DNA of 64,000 nucleotides from Gloeocapsa sp. PCC 7428. Its GTDB lineage: Bacteria > Cyanobacteriota > Cyanobacteriia > Cyanobacteriales > Chroococcidiopsidaceae. The notes under the pieces are model-generated. The model worked only from the letters and a program-made list of their open reading frames with translations. It did not search any database and was not told the origin of the DNA. Both the position numbers and the translations under genes were made by a program. Location of the stretch: the NCBI RefSeq assembly GCF_000317555.1, contig NC_019745.1, positions 3,906,001-3,970,000 of the forward strand, read 5' to 3'. The number at the start of each line of letters is the position of its first letter. Positions within the stretch are counted from its first letter, which is position 1. Of this stretch, positions 38,288 to 46,483 are shown in pieces.

Positions 38288-39580
38288 TTAGAGTTCCAAA
38301 CCACCAACTTGTAATTTCTTGAAAGGATCGAGAATAAAGTCTATAACTCGGCGCTGTCGAATGATAACTTCAGCAGTTGCTGTCTGACCTGGAGTTAAAG
38401 GAATACGTTTATGAGTTGTTTGAATATAAGGCTGAGGAACTGTAATTTCTAGTTTGTATGTATCTACCTGACCTTGAATTGTTTCTTTACTTTGTGAATC
38501 AGGTGATACCCAAATTAAAAAGCCAGGTACTATCCCATAATCCTGAAAAGGATAAGCATCAAATTTGATTTTGACAGGTAATCCAGGACGAAGAAAACCG
38601 CTTTGCTGACTAGACATTTCGGCTTTCAGAACAAGAGTAGTACCACTAGGTGCAATTTGAGCGATCGTTTGCCCTGTTTGGACTACAGCACCTGCGCGTT
38701 GAATAGGTAACTGAAAAATGATGCCATCAATGGGGGCGTGTAAAATATGCTGTTGTAGTCGTAACAGTAACGATGAAATTTGATTTTTAGTTTGGGCAAT
38801 ATCTGCTTTTAAATCGATGATTTGTGTTTGAATTTCTTTGATTTGTCTTTCACTTTCTAAAATTGCTAATTCACCAGCACGCAAATTACTTTCGTAAGTA
38901 CTCTGCTGTTTTTCAAGTTCAGCTTTAGCTTGTTCGATATCTGATTGTGCTTTTTTTAAACGCTGCTCGTTTTCAATCATAGTTCGTTCCGCCATGTCTA
39001 CTTGTACTCCAGAAATGATGCCTTCTCTTTGGAGTCGTCGATAGCGTTGCACTGTATCTCGGTCTTTACTTAATAATTGGTGTGCGGCTTGTGCAGCTTC
39101 TTGATTAAAATTCTGCTGTTGGCGAATTTGAGTAGTTTGTGCGAGTTGTGCTGAGGCTTGTGCTTGATTTTGTAGTCGTTGTGTACGGATACTGATTGCT
39201 AGTTGATTTTTAATAAGTTGTAACTGTGGTAAACGATTTTGCTGTCCTTCTAATTTTGCTCTCGCTTGTTGAAGTTCGGTTAAAATTGCCTCGGATTCTA
39301 AAACTAATAAACTTTGCCCAGCTTTAACAGTTTGACCTTCTTCAACATTAATTGCTGCAACAGTACCGCCAACAGGGACATCAAGTCTTACGATTTTTCC
39401 TTTGGGTTCTAGGCGTCCTCTAGCACTACCAGTTTCATCAACTTTAGCTAGCATTGTCCAAGGTAAAAGAATGACAGCAAACATTAACAAGAAATACAGT
39501 AATCCTCGCGTCCAAACTCTTGGTAAGGTATCGATTAATTCTTGTGTGGGATAAGACCAATTTTCGCTTTGGTTAGGCAT
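38288..39580 (-). CDS. HlyD-family periplasmic adaptor subunit
   Basis: A 430-aa membrane-fusion protein with a short cytoplasmic N-terminus and one transmembrane helix (about residues 28-48, LLYFLLMFAVILLPWTML). A lipoyl half-motif follows (VPVGGTVAAINVEEGQTVKAG), then a long coiled coil (about 115-275), the second lipoyl half (APIDGIIFQLPI...GAVVQTGQ) and a beta-barrel/membrane-proximal domain. It bridges the inner-membrane ABC exporter to an outer-membrane TolC-type channel, which is not in this window. It lies 175 bp downstream of the C39-ABC gene on the same strand, the expected pairing for double-glycine peptide export. Confidence 0.93.
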   Translation of the reverse strand: MPNQSENWSYPTQELIDTLPRVWTRGLLYFLLMFAVILLPWTMLAKVDETGSARGRLEPKGKIVRLDVPVGGTVAAINVEEGQTVKAGQSLLVLESEAILTELQQARAKLEGQQNRLPQLQLIKNQLAISIRTQRLQNQAQASAQLAQTTQIRQQQNFNQEAAQAAHQLLSKDRDTVQRYRRLQREGIISGVQVDMAERTMIENEQRLKKAQSDIEQAKAELEKQQSTYESNLRAGELAILESERQIKEIQTQIIDLKADIAQTKNQISSLLLRLQQHILHAPIDGIIFQLPIQRAGAVVQTGQTIAQIAPSGTTLVLKAEMSSQQSGFLRPGLPVKIKFDAYPFQDYGIVPGFLIWVSPDSQSKETIQGQVDTYKLEITVPQPYIQTTHKRIPLTPGQTATAEVIIRQRRVIDFILDPFKKLQVGGLEL

Positions 39581-39755
39581 TGGTAATAGTTCAATTTTTT
39601 GAGGAGGTAAGGCTTGCTTTACCTGTTGAATTTTGAGTAAAGCTTGTTGACGAACTATAACTACGCATAGTAGTAATTATTTTGTTTAATAAATAATCTT
39701 CTACATCGTGGCTAGTGAATAAGATGCAAGATTAAGTGGGGTTTTAATTGCAAAG

Positions 39756-42700
39756 CTAAGAAGTAATTCCTGTGATTTGTTGCTGATTGAGGTAGAAATA
39801 TTGACCGCGTTTTGTCATGAGTTCTTCGTGCGTGCCACTTTCAACTAATACTCCTCGATCTAAGACTAAAATCTTGTTAGCTTGGCGCACGGTAGAGAGA
39901 CGATGGGCGATAATTATTGTTGTGCGTCCTTGTAAAAGAGTACTGAGGTTATTTTGAATAATTCGCTCAGATTCGGCATCAAGATGACTTGTTGCTTCAT
40001 CGAGAACAAGGACGTGGGGATTCCCAAGAAAAGCGCGGGCGATCGCAATTCTTTGGCGTTGTCCTCCAGACAGCATTCCACCACCCTCACCAATTTTAGT
40101 TTCATAACCCATTGGTAGTTCTTGAATAAACTGATCCGCACCTGCAAGCTTCGCGGCTTGGCGAATATCCTCTGGAGACGCTTCGGGATGTCCAAGGCTA
40201 ATATTTTCCCAAATCGTACCGCCAAAGAGAAACGTATCTTGATCGACAACACCAATCTGCTGACGGAGCGATCGCAGCGCTACACTCGTAATATCGTAAC
40301 CATCGATCAAAATCTTGCCTTCGGTGGGTGGATAAAGCCCTAAAACTAACTTAGAAATTGTCGTTTTTCCAGAACCGCTACGACCAACAAGCGCGACTGT
40401 TTCCCCTGGTTTTACCTCAAAGCTAATATTCTCTAATGTATTCACCTCGCTCTCTGGATGGTAACGAAACGTCACTTGCTCAAAGCGAATGTGACCTTGT
40501 AATGTTGGTAATAATTGCCGTGGTTGATTTTGTAAATCTTCTTCTGGCTGAGTTTCAATCACATCATTAATTCGCTCGACTGCAATAACCACTTCTTGCA
40601 GTTGATTCCACAAAACTGTTAAGCGTTGAAAAGGATTTATCACATTACTCAACAACATATTGAAAGCAACTAATTGCCCAATAGTCAGTTGGTTTTGAAT
40701 CACCTGCCATGCACCAAACCAAAGCAATGCTGTGGTTGCTAGCGCTTCGATTGTTGAGCTAAAAACTAAGAAACTGTTATCAATAACTTGCCCCGAAAAA
40801 GAAGTTCGCACTGACTTATTCAGAAGTTCTTCCCAATGCCAGCGTACTGTCTGCTCAACTGCCATCGATTTAATTGTCCGAATGCCTGTGAGCGCTTCAA
40901 TTAAGTAACTATTTTGCTCGGCGAGGGAATTAAAAATTTCTTTGGAGATGCGGCGAAAAAAGGGCGTAGCAATTAACGCTAACAAGAAAAATGGTGGTAC
41001 AACAACTAAGACAAGCAGTGCCATTTGCCAGCTGTACCAAAACATTAATCCTGCATAAACAAATACTGTGAGGAGATCGAGAAAGATTGACAGTGCTTCG
41101 CCGGTCAGAAATTGCTGAATTTTATAATTTTCTTGAACGCGCGAGATGATATCGCCAACATAGCGAGACTCAAAAAAACTGAGGGGTAAGCGAAACGTAT
41201 GTTTGATAAAACCAACAATTAACGCTAAATCAATTCGGTGAGCCGTGTGGTCTAGTAAATATTGTCGTAGACCAATCATCGCTACTCGGAATAAACCAAA
41301 GATCAGCAAACCCATTCCTACAGCAGTCAACGTGAGAGTGCTGCGTTGCACCACCACTCGGTCGAGTAGTAGCTGTGTTAGTAGTGGCGTAATTAGTCCA
41401 AAAACCTGCAAAAGAAGTGAAGCAATCAGTACCTCTAGCAAAACTAAAGTGTGAGGTTTAATTAACTCAATAAACTGCCACCACGTTTGCTTTGTGTCTT
41501 TTGTCTGATCGAGTAGGGCGGTAGGTTGAAGTAATAATGTGTAACCTGTCCAACTTGCCTTAAACGCTGCTGAACTCAGAGTTTTTTGACCTGTGGCAGG
41601 ATCGCCAATGACAACTTGCTTGGGAGTGATTTCGTAAACAACAACATAATGTCTTCCTTCCCAATGCGCGATCGCAGGTAAAGTTTGTTCTGCTAGTTTG
41701 TTGAGGCTAGCTTTTACTGGTCGAGTTATAAACCCAATGCTTTCTGCTGCTGCTGCTAAGCCCCGCAAAGATGCTCCGTTACGGTCAACATTAGCAATAT
41801 CGCGCAATCGATTGACGCTAAAGCGTTTTCCCCAATAACGCCCAATCATGACAAGACAAGCAGCACCACAATCAGCAGTACTTTGTTGCGCAAAAAAAGG
41901 ATAACGTCGTGTAAATCGCTGCCACCATTGACCAACTTTTACCGTAGGACGAGGAAAGTAAGCTTGGTTGATTTTGACCTGATTTTTGCGGTCAACGGCA
42001 ACTTCTGTCAATGAAATGCGTGTCTCTGGTTCTACAGCAGCGACTTGTGGTGCATCTGCTGTAGTAGCTAATTGTGGTAGATACTGGAGTGCGCTTTGCC
42101 AATGCACATCACGCAGAACATACAACTCAGTTGATACAGTTGCTTGCCAAGTTTTATCTTTGGACGGTTTCGGGAAATGGATATCGCCTGTAGTCAGTTT
42201 GTCTTGCGCAGAGTTTACGAGTTCTCCGCGCCGTACTAGCCATAACCGCGATTCTGCAACATCAGCAGAAACGTTATGTCTACAGATATGTTGCTCTAGC
42301 AGCGGTAATATCTGCATTAACTTGTCTACAGAAGCATTGTGAAAAAAGCTACTTTGGCGACACAACAGAAGTAAGTCTCGGAGTACTGCTTGTTGATATA
42401 GGCGATCGCGAAGTGCCGGATAAGTTGCAATCAAGCTTTGTAAGCAATCGTAACTGAGATAACAAAGCTTTAAATTAATAGATGCTCTGATAGCATAAGG
42501 TTGAAATTGTTCTGGAGTAAATAGCGTTACTTCACCAAATATCGAACCTGCCTCTAACGAGGTTATCAGACTATCGCTGCTATCAAGAAGTCGGGCTTTG
42601 CCTGCAAGAACTAAATAAATGCCGCGATGCGCATCGGCGGTACACCAAAATTTCTTACCTGCATTTGGTTGGATAATTTCAGCTTGCTGATAACAGCCGA

Positions 42701-42788
42701 AGAGTTCGCGTTCAGAAAGCGTTAGCCCTATTTGGGTAAAGAGTTGACTTAGCTGTGCTAATGAAAACTCTGATAATTTGTGTGCCAT
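39756..42788 (-). CDS. C39-peptidase ABC exporter with cyclic-nucleotide-binding-like N-terminus
   Basis: A 1010-aa bifunctional protease/transporter. Residues about 1-130, perhaps to 240, resemble cyclic-nucleotide-binding domains (YLVLAGKARLLD, GSIFGEVTLF). Residues about 297-425 form a C39 peptidase with Cys307 in TADCGAACL, His380 in GRHYVVVY and Asp396 in GDPATG, a complete triad. Six transmembrane helices follow (about 440-720). Then comes an ATPase domain with Walker A GRSGSGKTT, signature LSGGQRQR and Walker B VLVLDEATS. It cleaves double-glycine leaders during export, matching the ISGG/ITGG ends of the three precursors. HetC-like exporters with this layout are known in cyanobacteria. 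Confidence 0.94.
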   Translation of the reverse strand: MAHKLSEFSLAQLSQLFTQIGLTLSERELFGCYQQAEIIQPNAGKKFWCTADAHRGIYLVLAGKARLLDSSDSLITSLEAGSIFGEVTLFTPEQFQPYAIRASINLKLCYLSYDCLQSLIATYPALRDRLYQQAVLRDLLLLCRQSSFFHNASVDKLMQILPLLEQHICRHNVSADVAESRLWLVRRGELVNSAQDKLTTGDIHFPKPSKDKTWQATVSTELYVLRDVHWQSALQYLPQLATTADAPQVAAVEPETRISLTEVAVDRKNQVKINQAYFPRPTVKVGQWWQRFTRRYPFFAQQSTADCGAACLVMIGRYWGKRFSVNRLRDIANVDRNGASLRGLAAAAESIGFITRPVKASLNKLAEQTLPAIAHWEGRHYVVVYEITPKQVVIGDPATGQKTLSSAAFKASWTGYTLLLQPTALLDQTKDTKQTWWQFIELIKPHTLVLLEVLIASLLLQVFGLITPLLTQLLLDRVVVQRSTLTLTAVGMGLLIFGLFRVAMIGLRQYLLDHTAHRIDLALIVGFIKHTFRLPLSFFESRYVGDIISRVQENYKIQQFLTGEALSIFLDLLTVFVYAGLMFWYSWQMALLVLVVVPPFFLLALIATPFFRRISKEIFNSLAEQNSYLIEALTGIRTIKSMAVEQTVRWHWEELLNKSVRTSFSGQVIDNSFLVFSSTIEALATTALLWFGAWQVIQNQLTIGQLVAFNMLLSNVINPFQRLTVLWNQLQEVVIAVERINDVIETQPEEDLQNQPRQLLPTLQGHIRFEQVTFRYHPESEVNTLENISFEVKPGETVALVGRSGSGKTTISKLVLGLYPPTEGKILIDGYDITSVALRSLRQQIGVVDQDTFLFGGTIWENISLGHPEASPEDIRQAAKLAGADQFIQELPMGYETKIGEGGGMLSGGQRQRIAIARAFLGNPHVLVLDEATSHLDAESERIIQNNLSTLLQGRTTIIIAHRLSTVRQANKILVLDRGVLVESGTHEELMTKRGQYFYLNQQQITGITS

Positions 42789-42815
42789 GATTTGCAGATA
42801 TGACGCTGAAATCAG

Positions 42816-43469
42816 TTATTTACTCGGCTTGACAGCATTAAAAGTCCAAAGTGGATTTGCTTGTGCAGAAGATTGCAAGTTACTAATCTTGATACTCGCT
42901 GCTTTGTCTTGAGAAAAGCTTTTTGTTTCTTTTTGCACGCGGATTTGCCTTAAAGATAATCCTAATTTTTGCAATATCCGACTGATGTGGCGATCGCTGA
43001 CTTCAACTCCAAATTCTTTTGCGAGTTGCTTTCTTAACCATTCTGCTGTCCAGCACCGAAATGAATAACCATATTCGCGAGGACTATGATTAACTAATTC
43101 CTGTAATCGAGCAATATGATGGGCATCAATTGTTTTTGGGCGACCAATTGGGCGATCGTTCCATTTATGCGCTAATCCGGCTTTCGCCATAGCAATCCAG
43201 TACCTTGCCATTTCTTGAGAGCATCCCAATGCTGCGCAGATTTCTGCTTGTGAGTACCCCATATCTGCTAATAGCATGATTTCTATTCGACGATGATATT
43301 CTGGACGTAAATTACTCTGCCTACTCTTCAACAAAAACTCTCTTTGAAAACTTGTTAAAAACTGACTTTCTTCTATATATAATTCCTCAAAATTACGTTG
43401 TTGAGGCTGATAAATATGAGATTTATCGTTATTTATACTTAAGTTATGAAAAGGTTCTTTATTCATCAT
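42816..43469 (-). CDS. Solo winged helix-turn-helix protein (IS630-type transposase N-terminal domain)
   Basis: A 217-aa protein. Residues about 60-190 match the HTH/winged-HTH pair found at the N-terminus of IS630-family transposases: MGYSQAEICAALGCSQEMARYW, in two pieces, then GRPKTID and a second HTH (WTAEWLRKQL, VSDRHISRIL, QKLGLSLR). The catalytic DDE domain is absent and no inverted repeats are seen, so this is not an intact IS. The gene lies 27 bp upstream of the C39-ABC gene on the same strand. It is probably a domesticated DNA-binding regulator of the export unit; a decayed transposon end is the alternative, but the clean ORF and operon position argue against decay. Confidence 0.78.
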   Translation of the reverse strand: MMNKEPFHNLSINNDKSHIYQPQQRNFEELYIEESQFLTSFQREFLLKSRQSNLRPEYHRRIEIMLLADMGYSQAEICAALGCSQEMARYWIAMAKAGLAHKWNDRPIGRPKTIDAHHIARLQELVNHSPREYGYSFRCWTAEWLRKQLAKEFGVEVSDRHISRILQKLGLSLRQIRVQKETKSFSQDKAASIKISNLQSSAQANPLWTFNAVKPSK

Positions 43470-44805
43470 GGTTCTGTCTCAGCGTTATTAAATCTTCCAA
43501 ATTCTATATTTGGTTAGGGCGTATTAAAAAGAATTAATGATTGCTTCGTATGCAATAGTGATAGATGTATTACTTATTTCTTAAAATATTCAACTGTTTC
43601 TCTTATCTTAAGAAAAAGAGATGTATTGAGCCATACGCCTTTTTAAATCTTTGACCAAGACTAAAAAACGATCTTTAATAACTATTTTTTTGTAAAATGC
43701 TTAATTTCATTTGAAACGCAAGCAATTTTCAATTAGCAACTTATCGGTTGTATTTGAAATTTAGAATAAGTTTCTATTTTAATTTAAGACTATATTGCTT
43801 TCATCGATTCGCTCTCCTGCTAGGCACGTCTCGTGTCGCTAAATTATCTAAGCATTTTTAGCATTTTTGAAGTAAAAGCTAAGATGCTATTAGCAACGCT
43901 TTCAATTATCGTTTGCTAAATGATTTCGGTTTATTTGTTATGTATTTCAAGTATTTAAATTATCAAGATTTCTGTTACTGAATGCAAGCTCTATTTAAGT
44001 TAAGTAATTTATGTAAAATTTATTACCAAATGTAAATTATGAGTAGCAAAATATACCTAAGTAACTTGTGTATGCAAGTGTTGGCAACTGCTGTCATCTT
44101 CCTTGTTCTGGGAGAAATAAAGTAGCGGAAACTATAACAAAGTACTACTTAGTATAATTCAATACAGTATTTTGCTAGACATCATATGTATATAAATAAG
44201 AAATTAGTATACAAAGAATCTAGCTTGAAAACTAAATAATCTTTGTCTCTTATTGCTAATACAGCTTTATTAGTAGCAAAAGATACATAATAAATATTTA
44301 TATGAGGAGCATATTTATCGAGTAGGCATGACAAATAGCTTTGTTTTCATTAAGCTGAGATCTGTTATTGCACCACTTAATATTATCAAAGCTCGCAGAA
44401 AAATAGACAATATTTCCAGAAAAAAGTTACTTTATATCGGAAAACAACACGCAACTTGCTGTTTAAACAATCAATGTCGCGCATCTAAGTTGCATGTTGT
44501 TAACCAGAAAAATATGGTTTATGTCAGAATTGTTCTTGAAAGCGAGTGTATAAATTTATTCTTTTTGCTGGAATGTAGCGAGCTATAGTGCTTTGTTCTA
44601 CACAGATGTTGCAACTGACAATACACCTATAAATAAGTCGTTGCAGAGGCCGGTTTCAGCATTCTTCTGGAAAAAGACATATAGTTTGTTGTGCTTGCTG
44701 TTCAAGCTAGCAGCAAACTTCACCTTAAGTCGCGAGTCACAAACCTCTCAGCTACACGCGCTTGAAATTGTGGTTTCAGTCGTTGGTCACACAGTAGACA
44801 AATAT
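43470..44805. other. 1.34-kb AT-rich gap upstream of the HTH-export unit
   Basis: I see no gene I would defend. Two plus-strand ORFs of 86 codons (44328-44588) and 73 codons (44593-44814) have no signal, domain or leader motif. A TATAAT-like box occurs near 44150 (AGTATAATTC). The right-hand part is less AT-rich than the left. It probably carries the promoter of the minus-strand HTH-export unit, and could hold an untranslated RNA or the remnant of a deletion. Confidence 0.4.
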
Positions 44806-45192
44806 TTACGCTGATTTAGTTGCTAAAAACTGACGTAGACTGAGTAAACTCATTGTCTGTGCCAAGTTGAGTGGTAAAAGTGACACTCCCGCTAGAGACG
44901 ACTGCACCCAGCCTTCACCCCAGTACCATTCGTGATATCCATCAACGCCTTGACTCAGTAAAAAACGCAAGCAAACAGGTGTCGCTACTTCAACTTGATG
45001 GCGAATGGCAATTGGTCCTGTCCAACTTGTGAAAGCAAGTCCTGAATGTAGCTGTTCGGGCATTCCTTCTGCTAGACGTTGGAACCAAAGCCATTTTTGT
45101 AGCTGTTCTGGACGCAGTAAACTGTCGCGAATTGCACTTGCTGACGCTTCTATTTCTATTCGCAGTTGGCTTTGTTGAAAAGTACCTAGCAT
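44806..45192 (-). CDS. SRPBCC-like small protein, conserved hypothetical
   Basis: A 128-aa protein with N-terminal pattern QSQLRIEIEASASAIRDSLLRPEQLQKW (in pieces), reminiscent of START/Bet v1-like domains, in which a beta-strand is followed by a helix carrying PEQLxKW. The central stretch (GLAFTSWTGPIAIRHQVEV) and the late helix (LLPLNLAQTMSLLSLRQFL) also fit a helix-grip fold. No catalytic motif is visible. It is divergent from hslO. The fold assignment is tentative; gene reality is supported by its sensible composition and intact start. Confidence 0.65.
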   Translation of the reverse strand: MLGTFQQSQLRIEIEASASAIRDSLLRPEQLQKWLWFQRLAEGMPEQLHSGLAFTSWTGPIAIRHQVEVATPVCLRFLLSQGVDGYHEWYWGEGWVQSSLAGVSLLPLNLAQTMSLLSLRQFLATKSA

Positions 45193-45399
45193 GATAATTG
45201 TTGCGATCGCCCAATGTTCTATTTTTAGTATGACTGAAACTTAGACGTGAGTGGTGAGGAATGAGGGGTGAGTGAATAGTTGTTAGTGAAAGAGTGCGTG
45301 AGTTTTGAGTTAACCATCATTACTCAAATTTTCCCAAGTCGTTCGCTTTATCTCCACCTTAGAATAAAAAAGGAAGATGTGTAAAGAAATGTAAGGGTC

Positions 45400-46305
45400 A
45401 TGGCGGATCAGTTAATTCGTGCCACAGCAGCTGAGGGCGGAATTCGGGCGGTGGGTGTCATTACCACTCGCCTCACCGAGGAAGCAAGACAGCGGCATCA
45501 GCTTTCGTACGTAGCCACAGCAGCTTTGGGACGTACTATGTCAGCAGGACTGCTTCTGGCATCAAATATGAAACGTGCCGAATCGCGAGTCAATATTCGG
45601 ATTAAGGGCAATGGTCCACTCGATGGAATTCTTGTCGATGCAGGGTTAGACGGTACAGTACGCGGTTATGTAGATAATCCTACTGTAGAACTACCGCCCA
45701 ATTCCCGTGGAAAACTAGATGTAGGTGGTGCGGTTGGAAATGACGGCTATTTGTATGTCGTGCGCGATGTCGGCTATGGGTATCCTTACACCAGTACTGT
45801 AGAACTAGTTTCTGGTGAAATTGGTGATGACATTACTCACTACCTGGTCACTTCTGAACAGACACCATCAGCATTGGTTCTTGGTGTATTTGTAGGAAGT
45901 GAAGGCGTACAAGCCGCAGGAGGGCTGCTGATACAAGTCTTACCAAAAGCCGCAAGAGACGAAGCACTCATTCAAACTTTAGAATCTCGTGTTGCCGCCT
46001 TGTCAGGGTTTACACCGCTATTGCAGGCTGGAAAAACTTTACCCGAAATCTTAGGGGAATTACTCGGAGATATGGGTTTAGAAATTTTACCAGAAACGCA
46101 GTTGGTACGTTTCCATTGTGGTTGTACATTTGATCGGATGCTAGGAGCATTAAAAATGCTCGGTGAAGCTGAACTACAAGACATGATTGAAAAAGACGAC
46201 GGCGCTGAAGCAACGTGCCATTTCTGTGGAACGGTTTACCAAGCAAGTAGTGCCGAGTTGAGCCAGTTAATTGCAGATTTGCAGTCTGAAGCTTCAGCTA
46301 AATAA
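45400..46305 (+). CDS. hslO: Redox-regulated chaperone Hsp33
   Basis: A 301-aa cytoplasmic holdase activated by oxidation. The N-terminal domain has the family stretch TTRLTEEARQRHQLS and AALGRTMSAGLLLAS. The C-terminal zinc site is complete: CGC (in FHCGCTF) and CHFC about 30 residues later, four cysteines that hold Zn2+ when reduced and form disulphides under oxidative stress. The length is standard. A weak RBS (AAGGGTC) precedes the ATG at 45400. The neighbouring genes are unrelated, so it is probably monocistronic. Confidence 0.97.
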   Translation: MADQLIRATAAEGGIRAVGVITTRLTEEARQRHQLSYVATAALGRTMSAGLLLASNMKRAESRVNIRIKGNGPLDGILVDAGLDGTVRGYVDNPTVELPPNSRGKLDVGGAVGNDGYLYVVRDVGYGYPYTSTVELVSGEIGDDITHYLVTSEQTPSALVLGVFVGSEGVQAAGGLLIQVLPKAARDEALIQTLESRVAALSGFTPLLQAGKTLPEILGELLGDMGLEILPETQLVRFHCGCTFDRMLGALKMLGEAELQDMIEKDDGAEATCHFCGTVYQASSAELSQLIADLQSEASAK

Positions 46306-46483
46306 GACAGAGGTGCAAGGGTGCAGGGGAGAAGAGTTAGTCTAGATAGCTTGTGGATTGTTGAAGATTTTAGAAACGCTTTTCGTGCTAAAATACACGT
46401 CTTTACACATAACAAAGTGGGTTGACAAACAAGGCTGATTATAAACAGAATCAAAGCCAGGTAAAGACATTTGGGTGTAAGCA

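Noticed and set aside
42816-43469. Intact IS630 insertion sequence
   Set aside because: There is no catalytic DDE domain and I found no terminal inverted repeats or flanking TA duplication.
44328-44814. Two small plus-strand ORFs (86 and 73 codons) after the RiPP locus
   Set aside because: I considered them as extra precursors, but neither has a leader pattern, a GG site or a credible composition.
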